64,000 bases of DNA from Portulaca oleracea (Eukaryota > Streptophyta > Magnoliopsida > Caryophyllales > Portulacaceae). Made by a program: the position numbers and the translations under genes. A model generated the notes under the pieces. That model was given only the letters and a program-made list of their open reading frames with translations. It searched no databases and was not told where the DNA came from. Positions within the stretch are counted from its first letter, which is position 1. Each line of letters opens with the position of its first letter. The DNA lies in contig CM055881.1 of the NCBI GenBank assembly GCA_029582165.1, forward strand, positions 21,660,594 through 21,724,593, given 5' to 3'. Of this stretch, positions 20,701 through 31,774 are shown in pieces.

Positions 20701-23700
20701 GACTTGCCACTATTGACGATCGATTCACTACTTTCGACAATCGGTTCTCCACCCTCGAGCGCAACATGAATGCAATGATGGCACGGATGGACAACCTCAT
20801 CCAAGAGCGTCCACGACCGCCACCGGTTGAATGTCCGAGGCGCGCACCGAGCCCTATCCGTCCTCCTCCCAACTTTGAGTCGAGTGACAAAGCTAGAGGC
20901 TCCCCTCGACGTCGTCCTCGTCGAGAAGCGCATGATCGGCCACCTCGTGACGATTTCCAGGACATCAAGATTGACATACCCGAATTCAATGGTTCCAATG
21001 ATCCGGACGATTATCTAGAGTGGGTTCAACTGATGGATAGGATCTTCGAGACCAAGGAGTATGATGATGAGAAGGCTTATAAGATCACGAGCTTGAAACT
21101 CACCAAGGCTGCTTCGCTTTGGTTTGAGAATATGAAGATACAACGGGTTCGTGAAGGAAAGGCAAGGACTTCTACTTGGATATGACTCAAACAAGTGATG
21201 AATTGCAGTTTCTTGCCCCAAACTTACAAGCAAGACGTCCTACGAAGGCTATATGCTCTTACCCAAGGAAAACGTTCCGTCGGTGATTACATCTCGGAAT
21301 TCGAGCAACTTCTTATTAAAAGTGGTCTTCAAGAGCCGAAAGAGCAAACGATGATGCAATTTTTTAATGGGTTGGATCCTTTGGTTGCCAAGAAGGTTGA
21401 GGTTCAACCCTACTATTCGATGGACGATTTGTGTAGTTTGGCTCTCCGAGTTGAGCGAAGAAGAAAGGAAAGGGCCAACACCAAACCCTTGTCTAGACCC
21501 GTCTACTCACCATCTAGCCGACCCCCTCCGGATGCCAACACTCTGAAGTCTAGCGAGACACCCAAGTCCATACCGACACCAAGAATTGACAAAGGAAAGG
21601 GACTTGCTACGGTGACTCCAACGAAACCTCCTTGACGGATGGAAGGCCGGAAGTGCTTTAAGTGTCATGGTTATGGCCATTTTCAAGCCGATTGTCCAAA
21701 TCGTCGGACTTTGACACTTCTAGAGGTCCATGACATCGATGATGAGTTTCGAAAGGCTCAAGAGGAACCCGAAGTGTCGATTGAAGATGCGGAAACTAGT
21801 GATGAGGAGGATGTCGCCGCCGTACCCCCCGTGCGTGGAGGCGCACTTGTTGTGAGGAGAGCTTTGCATACCCATAAGGCTCCTCTCGACAAGGCCCAAA
21901 GGGAAATGTTGTTCCAAACGCGGTGCTTCGTAGGAGGAAAAGTCTGCACTCTTGTCATCGATAGAGGAAGTAGCACGAATGTCACATTAACCACTACGGT
22001 TGAGAAGCTTGGCTTACCTCGATTACCGCACCCTCGACCCTATTCACTCCATTGGTTCAACGATCACAACGGTGTCAATGTAACAAGCAAGTCTTAGTGA
22101 ATTTTTCTTTCGGTTCTAACTACGATGATTCCCTTGTTTGTGATGTTGTCCGTATGAGCGCTTGTCACATTTTACTGGGTCGTCCATGGCAATATGACAA
22201 GAAAACGGTGCACAATGGGTTGAACAACACTTACACCTTCACCCATAATGGCAAGAAGATCAAGCTACTTCCCATTTCTCCTCGAGAAGTCGAAACTTCA
22301 AAAGTCGGGATGGGTAGAGAGTTGAGGAACCTTATCCTTTCGAGCGAAACACGGAATGAGTGTGCTCTTGGCGAGGACGAGCTACCTCTTGCTTTGTCTT
22401 TGCCTTGTAGCGAGCCTAGTGAGATTGAGAGTTCCCAAGCACCACATAAATTTCCCCTACCGCCCCTTCACAAAACAAGCCTCTTTCTACTTTCTTGCAT
22501 ATGGATGATGGGTACATTGTGGGATTTGAAGATTGTTGGTTGTCTAGCATGACGGATCGTGACGATCGGGAAGTTCGAAGCTTCATGGGGCCTAATAAAG
22601 AAGAGCGCCTCGGTTTTAACTCCCAAGAGTTGAGGGCAACTCTTTTCAAGAGGGGGACTATGAACCGTGTCGGGTTCGAGTTCGAACTCCCTTAACCGGG
22701 CTTGAAATCCCGACCTAGCATTTCCGAGCTAAACCCGGTCACTCATGCACTTTCGGAAACCATTACTCCTACTCCAAGGGCGGAGTGATGAGCGTTGAGT
22801 TAGTATGGTGTCAATGGGTCACCCTTTGGGCTCTGGTTTTGTTCCTCCGGCCCCGGGGACCTCGAGACCATACCGGGCCATCCCGAGAAGTCAAACCATG
22901 TGGTATCGGGGTTCGGGTTTTGCCCCAGCATGCGAAGGAACAAGGAGGAAGTCAAAAGGCGAAGAAGGAGGAAGAGTGAGGTAGCACCCGCTACCTCTCA
23001 TATAACGGCCGCTACACGCCTGGAAATTTGGCCAAAAGAACCAAACGCTGGCAGCGCCGGAAAATGCTGCCAGCGTCCAACACAAAAGCTCCAGTTTTTG
23101 GGCCGCTCAAACGCATGCGGCGGAAGAAAAGCGTTGCGCGTCGCCTCCGAATGTGTCGCGCCGCGATGCCCGCTCCATTGTTGTTGTCGTGTCATTGTTG
23201 TTGTCGCCGCTGCTCATCGCGCCCGCGACGGCTAATGTCGCTTCCGCGATGGGCCTCGTGTGCTGTCAAGTTTCAATGTCAAAACTACGTAGTTTTGGTT
23301 AATTTTTGTGTTTACTATAAATACTTTGTTTTAGCCTCTTTTTCAAGTTAGCTTATGTTTATGAATGATTTGCTAATGCAATGTAGGGTTTCTCCCTTTT
23401 CTCTCCCAAAATCTTGTTCTTACTTTATCCATTTGTTAATGGTGGTGATAGCAAGTTATTCCTGTAGTGATTATCTAGTGGATTACCTATGATAGTCATA
23501 GTGGGGTGTGAGGCCTAGAGTTGTGGATTACCTAGCTCAAGATCATATCCTTCACTTGGTGGTCAAGTTTTGTTCGATTGTTGAATCAAGGATACAACTC
23601 AAGCTAAAATCAACATTCCCCCACTGCGGCACGCCCCAGAAAGAGAGAGAGAGAGAGAGATGGGAGAAAGAAAGAGCGAGAGAGAGAGAGATGCAAGAGA

Positions 23701-25829
23701 GAGAGAGAGAGAGATTGATATGTGTGTGTTATGATTCAATTAGGGTTAAAGATAATATGGTCATTTTTTATTTTATGCATTCTATAATTTAATTAAGGGA
23801 AATTGATTATAATAATACGAACTTTCGATTCAGTGATGAATAATATGAACTTTGACCCCCTGTTGCCCCCAATAACACGCCACTGAGTTAAGAATAACTT
23901 GACACGGCGGCGATCTGACGTGGCGGCGGAGGCACGCACCTGGTTGTTTTGACTTTGCCACGTCATCCACGTTGAGCTAAAAAAATAATATGACATTTAC
24001 CTTATGTTGCTCTAAATAATACGAACTTTTTTTTCTCCTTCTAAAAATCTCAGATCCCATTTTTACTTCTTCATCTTCTTCAATCCTCCCCCTCTCTCTC
24101 TTCCTCCAGCGAAATCAAACCCAGAATACCCCTATGAACCACCCTCAGAACTTTCAAGATGAAAAACCCCAAATTCGGTGATGAATGACCCTCGGGTGCC
24201 CGGTTTGATTCTCCTTAACCCGCTTGTGAACCCGGGATTATGGTGGTCGAGGGAGGAGATGGGTTCTGTTTCTGGGCAGAGAGAGGGTCGAAGGTGGTTG
24301 GGCGAGAGGGGGTTCGGCAAAGCTAGGGTTTCCGGCAATGATTCTAGCAAGAATCGGTCGGAATCAATGGTGGAGGGTGATGAAAAAGGAAGTGGATCTG
24401 GGTTTACAACAACAATAGAGGGAGAGAGTAACAGACAGAGAAGGGAGAGGAGGTTATCGAAGAGGGAGATCGGTGACGGAGGATGGGGATACCGGCGAGT
24501 TGGTGGCAGATTGGCCTGAGAGGGGAAGGGGGTTTTTCTGGGTTTGATTTCGATGGAGGAGGAGAGAGAGGGGGAGGGTTGAAGAAGATGAAGAAGTAAA
24601 AATGGGATCTGAGATTTTTAGAGAGAAAAAAGTCTGTATTATTCAGAGCAAACATAAGGTAAAGTTCGTATTATTTTTTTAACTCAACGTGGATGACGTG
24701 GCAAAGTCAAAACAATCAGGCGCGTGCCTCTGCCGCCACGTCAGACCGCCGACGAGTCAAGTTAATCTTAACTCGGTGGCGTGTTATTGGGGGCAACAGG
24801 GGGTCAAAGTTCGTATTATTCATCACTAAATCGAAAGTTTGTATTATTAAGTCTTATATGACCAAAAGTTCGTATTATTAGAATCCAATTTCCCTTTAAT
24901 TAAAGTCTTCCTTACACCTCAAATTGGGGTGTAAAAAAATAAGAGTTCAGAGGGGGTAAATCTCACTCCCCTTTACTCTCCCTTACCATCTCTCACTCCC
25001 TTCCCAAATAGAGGTAAGAAGGGGTCACCCTCCTTTACCCCCCTAACCCCCCTACCCTCCTCCCAAGCAGATCATTAATCTCACTCACCCTAGCTATTAT
25101 GGTGATGGCTGAGATCCTTTGTTGAGAAATTTTCCCTTGTCGTCCTCTTTTCCTCACTAGTCTTCTCTTTATATTGATGATAGTGTCATCGAACATCGCT
25201 TTAATTTATTTTTCTTATTCCAACTACAAAGGAAAAACATCGTGCATAAGCTATTTTTTGTTGTGCTAATCTAGGTGACCTGTGTTACGTATGCGCTGAC
25301 CTGATAATAATAAATATCAATATTAATATTCAAATATTACAATTTCATTCATAACATGAAAATTAATTTAATTTTAGTTAATTGGGATAGTTGATTATTA
25401 ACTTATGAAAAAAGTACAATAAATATTCAAACTATATTACATCGCCAATATGAATTTAAGATTTACTTAAAGTTGTCCCTATCATAATATCATGTGAGCA
25501 TAACATTAAAATGATTTGTATTGTTGATTCAATAAGTAGTTGTTTATGATACACATAGAAAATATTAGCAAAATTACTAAAATATAGTTACATGGTTTAC
25601 TCTTATATAGTAAGGTGTATGGGAGTAAAAAAAAAAATGTTAATATCACAATTTACACAACAACAACAAACTCACGAGGAAAACATATTTAACCGTAGTC
25701 TAGGGGATCAAGATGTAAGCAACCTTCCACCCTTATCATGTACTTTATTTACTTTTAATAACAATAAATATAAAAATATAGTAATAAAATAAAAATTACA
25801 ACGACGACGATGACAATAATAATAATTAT

Positions 25830-25872
<43 letters not shown>

Positions 25873-25994
25873 TCAACAACTAAAACAACAATGGGTTTAT
25901 AACAAAGAAAAATAAAAGCTAATTAAGAATGTCATAATCAGGGGAAATTTTGGAAAATAAGTATGGGGCATCTTCCATAGCCTATTTACTTTTG

Positions 25995-26041
<47 letters not shown>

Positions 26042-26223
26042 CCGAAATTTTGTCATTAGATAATACCACTAATATTTTAAAAAAATTATATCCGCATTTG
26101 TATATAGTTTAATTTTTATTTTTTATCAAAATAATTATTTTATCATATATTGTGCATCGCACGGGTTTGGGACTAGTAATAATAATAATAACTAGTGATG
26201 ACGATGACGACGACGACGACGAC

Positions 26224-26260
<37 letters not shown>

Positions 26261-26631
26261 TATCATATAGGTTGGTACAACTACACTTGGCAGACCATTG
26301 GCATTAATGCTTTGTACTTTTGTATGGTGCAATACCACAACTCTCTATATTATTCATTATTCTTCTACATTTTACCACACCATACCATACTTTACAATAA
26401 TTATTACTAATACATTTCCTCACCTTTCTCTCTCCTCACTATTTTCCACATTCTCTCTCGTCACTTACCATATCAATCGCATTTCCACAAATTTTACCAT
26501 ATTATTCGACACCTTCCCCCATTTCCCACAATTTCACTATACCGCACCGTTTCTGCACCATAGCAACCACAAATTAACGTCATAAGGAGGAGCAAATTCG
26601 TCAATCAATAATTTTTATAATTGTTTAGATG

Positions 26632-26669
<38 letters not shown>

Positions 26670-29600
26670 TAATATAGGTTGGGGCAATGACATGTGGCGT
26701 AGCATTAAATAGATCAACGTAATAAGGAAGGGTAAATTTGTCAATCAAAAGTGATATATAAACCTCTTGCCCCTTTTATATAAGTATAAGTATTAGTCTG
26801 ACCAACCCGTGCTATGAAATGTTAATTTTAGTTCTAATTGAATTCAAATGCTTGTGCTCGACAATAATAAAATATCAATTTTAAGATTCAAATACAAAAT
26901 TAAAATTTCATTCATGATGTGAAAAGTTAAATTCAGTTATAGTTGAATTCAATTAGTTGCTTGTTTTACTTACAAAAAAGTACAATATATATTCAGACCA
27001 TATTAATTCACCAATAATATAAATTTAATATTGTTTTTGGAGTTGTCTTTATAACAATAATTCATGTGAGAATAAAGTCTAAAATGAATATTGAGTGTCA
27101 TTTTCAGCCAATATTCATATTTATATATGTATAAATGAGACAAAAAAGTCCCTTGTATGAGTATTGTAAATAATTTTTCTTGTCTATTCTCAATATCTAT
27201 CATATTTACATACACTAAATAGTTTCAAATGTATTATTAGTTAAACTTAATGTCACATTGTCATTGAATATTTATAATCATGAAAATTGTTACTTAAATA
27301 TCTTCTAGGTAGGCCCATTGTGACTTAATGACTTAGTTTTCGAGAACCCACCATCCCCTCCACTCCCACAAGCCGTTGTTACCTAAATATCTTGTCTTCA
27401 ACTAAATAATGTTCTTTTCGGCCACATTTCTAACCACAATGCAAAGCTCTATCTCAAACACAATATGATCAAACACCATAATGTTTCAAATGATTGATAC
27501 AAAATATCTATACTATCATTTAATAGGTAGTTAAGAATAACGAACTATATAATATTTAAGACTGATAAAATATAATTTATTACGCAGTAAGAAAACGGGT
27601 TTTTCGCATTTTGGACCCTGAAATATTGGGCAATTAATTTTTTGGACCATTGGTTTTCATTGTTTATTTTTTGGACTCTAAAATTTATGGGCTGAATAAA
27701 AAAAGACATTAAAGTTTGTGGACTGAAAAAAAAAAGATTGTGCATCGTTTTTCTTTTTCTTCCTATGCTTGAATTTCTCTCCTAATTGACGCCAAACTTC
27801 GTAACTAAGATTAAAGCTGATATTGAATGTAATGAGAACCAAAAGGAAATTTTAAAACCATAAATAGGTATAAATGGACAAAATTAGTATCTCAGAAAAG
27901 GCATGATTTAAAGACCAAAAAAATGATGATACTGTGAAAAAGGGGACAAAAAGAACTAATTTAGTTTTTACCCTTGAGATTTTATGCTAGTAGAATTTTA
28001 ACCCCCAAATTTTGTAAAAGACCAAGAGCACTTCGCATGGAGTGCCAGGAAGCATGGTTGCTTTTCTAAAGTGCATTAAGGGTCTGTTTGACGTAGCTTT
28101 TTCAAGCATTTCTGTACCAAACAAAAATGGAGTTAATTGGGCCAAACATCAGGATTTGTATTTTCGGCTTCTTGGTCCGTAGAAGCCCAAATTAGCTCCA
28201 AAGTTGCCCAGAAGTAGAAGCCAACTATTGTAGGCTTGTAGCTTCTAATCAGTTTCTCGGGGATCCATTTCTTAAAATAATGATTTTGATTTTTGAAATT
28301 TGAAAAAAAAAATATGTAGTGGAATTCTTCTAGTATCAATTATCCGGTTATCCCACAATAAAAATTATTCAATATCCTTTCCTTTTGCCATACCTGCATA
28401 ATTGTTTGAGCATCCTCCTTTGGAATGATTGGACTTCTCATTCTTCATCTTTCAAAATCCATTTTTTCCATGGCATGGGTAAAGTATGGAAATGATATGA
28501 TATGATAGGTTGAATGTGATATATTGTGCTAAAATTTATGGTGAGAATGATTGTTGTGATAGGTGAATAGAGAGAAAAATGAAAAGAATAGAAAGAAGTG
28601 AAGAAAGATAAAAGTGAGAAGAGAGAAAATTATGAATGTTGTGGTAAAGTGCAGTATAGTAGGCTAAGATGCGATAGTTTGTAAATATTTGATAAATTGC
28701 AGTAAATACAGAATGGTACCATGAAAAAGAACAAAGTCTGTTTCATCAATTGTACACAAATTTTCATTCAATAGAAAGCCTAATTTAAAAAAGATTTCTT
28801 TCACTGTTTTTATTTCACACATTTTCATTTCCTTACTTTCTTGGTGTCGTCCAAAACAGGTTCTTTATGCAAATAATCAGTGCAAAAGAAATTCATTAGT
28901 TTGAGCCAAAATTCTTGAACTTATTTTTCTTCTTTCTTGTTTAACTGTTGAAGACATTGAAGACCTTTTGATAAATTAGATTACTTTTTTTTTGTTGTTT
29001 TTCCTTATTTATGCAAAACAAAATTTTCCCGCTAAATGTTGGATTCATTTTATTCCACATAATTTGCATCCCAATTTCAAGTTTCAGAAATGAGAATTGT
29101 TGCTTTAAATTTTTGATCTTCCCTGAATAAACCGTCATGTACAATATTTCAAGATGACTCAATAGTTGAAAATCTTTTAAGGATAGGCTGCTTTATAGCT
29201 AGTGGTCCTTATCGAGGTAAGTTTCACTACTATTAATCTTTTCAAATCTAGTAAATATGGGACTATCATTGTGAGTTGTTATTATTATTTTGTGTTTTCA
29301 TGGTTTTGTTATAAATAATGTAAGAATTATATCCCAAGTTTTAAAAGCATTTGCAGTTCCATCAAAAAAACAACAAAAAGAAAAAGTTATTTGCAGCGCT
29401 TGGCTCATGAACCATATAAATTGGCTCATATGTAAACCAGTTTCTTGAAGTCATAAAAATTATGAAGCCGCTCATGAGCTGACTTACACTTGCAAGCCCT
29501 CACTTTAATTTGCTCACCCCTTATTTAGGCAAGCTTCGATTCTCCTTTTTTTATTGTTACTTTTGCCTCATGAATCCACTTGTGAATTTCTCGCTTTTAT

Positions 29601-29761
29601 TGGGACATGCTCTTCTACTTATACTCGTATGTTTATCTCTTGCAAATGGCGATTGTAGGTGTTGGAGATCGGGGACATTCCCTTTATGTGATGGTAGCCA
29701 CATGAAACACAACAAAGCAACCGGGGACAATGTCGGACCATTGTTGTTGAAAAAGAAATAG
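17758..29761 (+). CDS. NEET: NEET protein (CDGSH iron-sulfur domain), two exons
   Basis: Joined from 17758-17981 and 29659-29761 with GT...AG ends (TGCAG|GTTCTT and TTGTAG|GTGTTGG). The split falls within the Arg codon of CRC, and the product is 108 residues, the same size as Arabidopsis NEET. Residues 1-~42 look like a plastid/mitochondrial transit peptide (Ser/Met/Arg-rich, ending LVVRAES). [20 protein letters not shown] then leads to the CDGSH motif [16 protein letters not shown], with three Cys and one His to bind a 2Fe-2S cluster, and a [12 protein letters not shown] tail. The family transfers Fe-S clusters and affects iron and ROS balance; in Arabidopsis the protein is in chloroplasts and mitochondria. 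No stop, frameshift or missing ligand was seen, so the gene looks functional. Confidence 0.93.
18886..19329. repeat. Mirror-image (CT)n then (GA)n array
   Basis: CT-rich microsatellite from about 18886 to 19082 switches abruptly to GA-rich repeats until 19329, making an imperfect inverted repeat of about 440 bp. GA repeats resume at 23639 on the far side of the retrotransposon. Long frames in it, such as a 107-codon Ser/Leu-rich one, are repeat artefacts. Confidence 0.9.
19330..20276 (+). repeat. 5' LTR of the gag/protease element
   Basis: TGAACCGTG...GCCCCA, 947 bp. It has a GC-rich middle (about 19730-19880) and a TATA box TATAAATA at 19956-19963. The last 300 bp resemble the LTR piece at 12061-12519. 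Confidence 0.88.
20279..20290 (+). promoter_or_regulatory. Primer binding site, tRNA-iMet type
   Basis: TGGTATTAGAGC lies two bases after the 5' LTR end. It differs by one base from the canonical TGGTATCAGAGC complementary to the 3' end of initiator tRNA-Met. Confidence 0.85.
20625..22650 (+). pseudogene. Ty3/gypsy gag and aspartic protease, decayed
   Basis: Gag coats the element RNA; protease would mature the polyprotein. One frame runs from the ATG at 20625 through 22097, with stops at 21183 and 21633. Gag part: an N-terminal acidic/Arg-rich region, [18 protein letters not shown] and [18 protein letters not shown], then the retrotransposon-gag core ([20 protein letters not shown]). A zinc knuckle [14 protein letters not shown] follows near 21655. 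The protease has VIDRGSSTN where VIDSGSSTN/VDSGA is expected, so the residue after the catalytic Asp is altered. A frame shift near 22060-22095 leads to the [10 protein letters not shown] protease tail. No polymerase follows. A chromovirus origin (CRM/Reina-like) is my best guess. Confidence 0.85.
22661..23638 (+). repeat. 3' LTR of the gag/protease element
   Basis: Same termini as the 5' copy, 978 bp, with a TATA box at 23316-23323. Its GC-rich middle is longer than in the 5' copy and differs by several indels. GA repeats follow directly (23639-23715). Confidence 0.88.
23797..24894. mobile_element. Long-TIR MULE, possible Pack-MULE (9-bp TSD TTTAATTAA)
   Basis: TTTAATTAA is duplicated at 23788-23796 and 24895-24903. 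The termini GGGAAATTG and CAATTTCCC start inverted arms of roughly 300 bp that include AATAATACGAACTTTCGAT, GACCCCCTGTTGCCCCCAAT and CCACGTCATCCACGTTGAG. Between the arms is a GC-richer 400-bp segment with short open frames on both strands (113 codons plus, 72 codons minus) and no recognised domain. No transposase is present. Confidence 0.88.
25290..27200. repeat. Pair of related Helitron-like segments and four (TAA)n arrays
   Basis: Segments at about 25290-25500 and 26805-27070 share the order ATAATAA(A)TATCAATWTTAA, ATTCAAATA, TTTCATTCAT, AAATTCAG/AATTTTAGTTA, AAAAAAGTACAATAWATATTCA and TTAAT/ACATCGCCAATA, so they are homologous. (TAA)n runs lie near 25818-25870, 25998-26041, 26222-26262 (after a GAC run) and 26630-26670. 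At 26150-26177 a GTGCATCGCAC hairpin followed by GGGACTAG resembles a Helitron 3' end. Confidence 0.45.
26290..26585. repeat. Tourist-like MITE fragment (inverse orientation)
   Basis: Contains runs of 'TTTACCACACCATACCAT', 'TTCTCTCTCGTCACTTACC' and 'ACCGCACCGTTTCTGCACC', which read on the other strand resemble the 'GGTGTGGT...GAGAAG' interior of the Tourist element at 16526. Ends are not resolved. Confidence 0.35.
28450..28745. repeat. Tourist-like MITE fragment
   Basis: The interior (TGTGGTAAAGTGCAGTATAG, GAGAGAAAAATGAAAAG, AAGTGAGAAGAGAG) resembles that of the MITE at 16526-16782. The terminus AAAAAGAACAAAGTC parallels the AAAAGAACGGGG end. It is more diverged, and no clear TSD was seen. 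Confidence 0.35.
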
Positions 29762-30560
29762 CTTTACTCTATCTCCATGTTCTAGGTTTCATCTTCTCTT
29801 CTTAATTTGTGGTGTATGCTTTTATTATCCGAGAAAGGAAGCAATGTTTGAATCTCTAGTATACAATTGTGTTTTGATCTCTCATCTTTTTAATGAGAGA
29901 TAATGTTTTTTTTGTGTCATGAATTTCTTACAATATCTTCGCGTAATTGTTCCTTTTTTTTTTGGTAAAAAGCTACTCAAAGCTTATCTGCTATAGCTAT
30001 CTAAAATCCCGTAAAATAAATAACATTTAAAGACACTTAAAAGCTTCTTTCAAGTTCTTTTGTTTGTTCATCAGTTGTTCATATGCTACAAATGGAAGAG
30101 TTTACTTCCTTTGCGTTGTTGGAAGATGAAATCAGTCGAACAAAATTCAATGACAACAGACTTAAAATTTGGCTCGTAAATTATCTTTTAGGCTTGATTT
30201 GGCTCGCAAGCTTACCCAATTTAAAGTTTTAGACTTAAAACTTGGCTTCTCTATGCTCACATGTAATCCCTCACAAACTTTAACGAAGGAGGTGTTTCCC
30301 CTAAGAAAGCCATATACATGGGAAATATTCCTAGTCCCTACATAAATCGATAAACATGGGTTGAAAAGGATTATTTGAGAGGACTGGAAGGGTGAAGGAG
30401 CTGTTTCCCCTGGGAAATACATGTAGGAAGCAGATATAGGTTTATATACTTCTAGGATGAGAAGAAAGTTATTGGGAGTATAAAAAAAATGGACCGAAGA
30501 CTGGTATAGGGATATACAATTAATGTCTAGCAAGCAAGGAGAAGATAAAAAACAACTAAG
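29762..30560 (+). other. 3' flank of the NEET gene
   Basis: The first ~150 bp after the stop are T-rich and fit a 3' UTR, but no clear AATAAA is visible. The remainder is AT-rich with no supported gene, ending near the start of the LINE. Confidence 0.4.
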
Positions 30561-30736
30561 GGAATAACTAGAAGTACATGGCCAGAAAATTGGCTTAGGT
30601 CAAGAGGCAGCAGGACAAGACAAGCAGAGGGAGGAACCATCGAGAATGATAGAAAGGAGAGATAAATAAGAATATAGTTGAATGGCTAAATAGAATTTTA
30701 GTCTACACCCCCCCCCCCCAACCGAGGGACCTTGCA

Positions 30737-31048
30737 ATGATAGTATCGAACATAACAAACCACTTTGTTCTCTCGTCAAAAGTAACTACTTTGAGTAGTG
30801 TCAAATTCGTCAACACGGTACCAACGAAAGAAGATTTAGAGGATGTAATGAAGAATATGAGGGAAGTAGAGGTGTGGTTCTCTGATATTAGAAGATGGTC
30901 AAAGTATGAGGTTTGTGAAGATAGAAGAGTGTGGGTGAACGTACATGGAGTTCCCCCATATGGATGGATGGAAATGAGAAAATTTCCAAAAATGTTTTCA
31001 ATATTGGGGATGATTAATAAACTGAAGACAAAGGACAATGTCAACTGA
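30737..31048 (+). pseudogene. LINE ORF1 (DUF4283-like RNA-binding protein) fragment
   Basis: The frame holds EVWFSDIRRWS and VWVNVHGVPPYGW, the latter like the 'vWv.i.GvPl..W' motif of plant L1 ORF1 proteins that bind the element RNA. Stops close it at 31048. Lysine- and acidic-rich text continues in broken frames to 31774, where the Sirevirus cut in. Confidence 0.7.
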
Positions 31049-31774
31049 GCATTTTGAAAATATGAGGATCCAAATTCTAACCAAAGTCTTTAACAAAATT
31101 GAGGGCCAGATGTTATTAACACTTAGAGATTGCTCATATAGGGTGGCTGTCAAGGAGGCTAACACATATATGCACCAGTTAGCTAAACACAACTGAAAGA
31201 TATCAATGACACAAATATTAAGGAGTAAAGATCATGAGTCCATAGAAGATGAAGGTAAAGTGACGGAGACACCATCAAAAAATGTGGAAGATGGACAACC
31301 ACTACCTCATGGTGCAGACAACAAAAAGATAGACAAGAAGTCCAACCAGCCAAAGACAAACTCTTCGGATACTAGTACTACCCAAGTCAGCCAGACAATA
31401 ATGAGCATATTCATAGTGAGATGCTATCGGTAGAGCAAATGGAAACTAGCTCTAAAAGAGAATTTCACAAGAACCTGGGGTTCAATAATTCGGAGGAAGT
31501 TCATTAGAAGCAAGAAAGAGTTGTTACAGGAAATTAAGTTGACGTGGGAACTAATGTAAAAGGCAAGGAATCCGAAAAAGACACTAATGAGGGGGAACTA
31601 CACTCGATTAGCATTTACAAGAGTGAGAATGTGTAAATAACATACCAACAACCCATTAATGACGGGGAATTACACTCGGTTAGCATTGAGCTGAGTGAAA
31701 ATTTGAAGAACACATTAGATGAAGAACATCAAAGGGCACGAAATCAAGAAGTTGAAGGTCAAACACAAACTTCT

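Larger units (their letters stand above)
19330..23638 (+). mobile_element. Non-autonomous Ty3/gypsy element encoding only gag and protease (TSD GAAAG)
   Basis: LTRs at 19330-20276 (947 bp) and 22661-23638 (978 bp) both begin TGAACCGTGTCGGG and end GCCCCA. GAAAG flanks both ends (19325-19329, 23639-23643); the flank is GA-rich, so this match alone is weak. The internal 2.4 kb has a primer site, gag, zinc knuckle and protease, but no reverse transcriptase, RNase H or integrase. A purine tract (CAAGAGGGGGA) precedes the 3' LTR. This fits a TR-GAG-like or internally deleted chromovirus-type element that depended on a partner. The LTRs differ by many substitutions and indels, so it is not recent. 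Confidence 0.88.
18683..25075. repeat. Two halves of a MITE-like element split by later insertions
   Basis: The left arm near 18683 (CTACTTGGGAGGAGAGG...GTAAAGGAGGGTGAG) and the right arm near 25075, read on the other strand (CTGCTTGGGAGGAGGGT...GTAAAGGAGGGTGAC), match over roughly 60-100 bp with gaps. Subtracting the retrotransposon and MULE between them leaves about 1 kb, which includes the CT/GA array. TSD not resolved. Confidence 0.45.
17982..29658 (+). other. 11.7-kb TE-filled intron of the NEET gene
   Basis: The intron lies between donor CAG|GTTCTT and acceptor GATTGTAG|G. It contains a split MITE, a CT/GA array, a 4.3-kb LTR retrotransposon, a 1.1-kb MULE, four (TAA)n arrays and Helitron-like and Tourist-like fragments. 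About half of it (25.1-29.6 kb) is AT-rich and contains no gene I can support. Confidence 0.85.

Noticed and set aside
24178..24519. 113-codon frame inside the MULE as a real gene
   Set aside because: No domain recognised; could be captured sequence, so it is listed only as a possible Pack-MULE cargo.
29510..29658. Upstream extension of the second NEET exon as a separate short gene
   Set aside because: The CDGSH half needs the first half; the AG acceptor at 29657-29658 joins it to exon 1 in frame with the expected total length.
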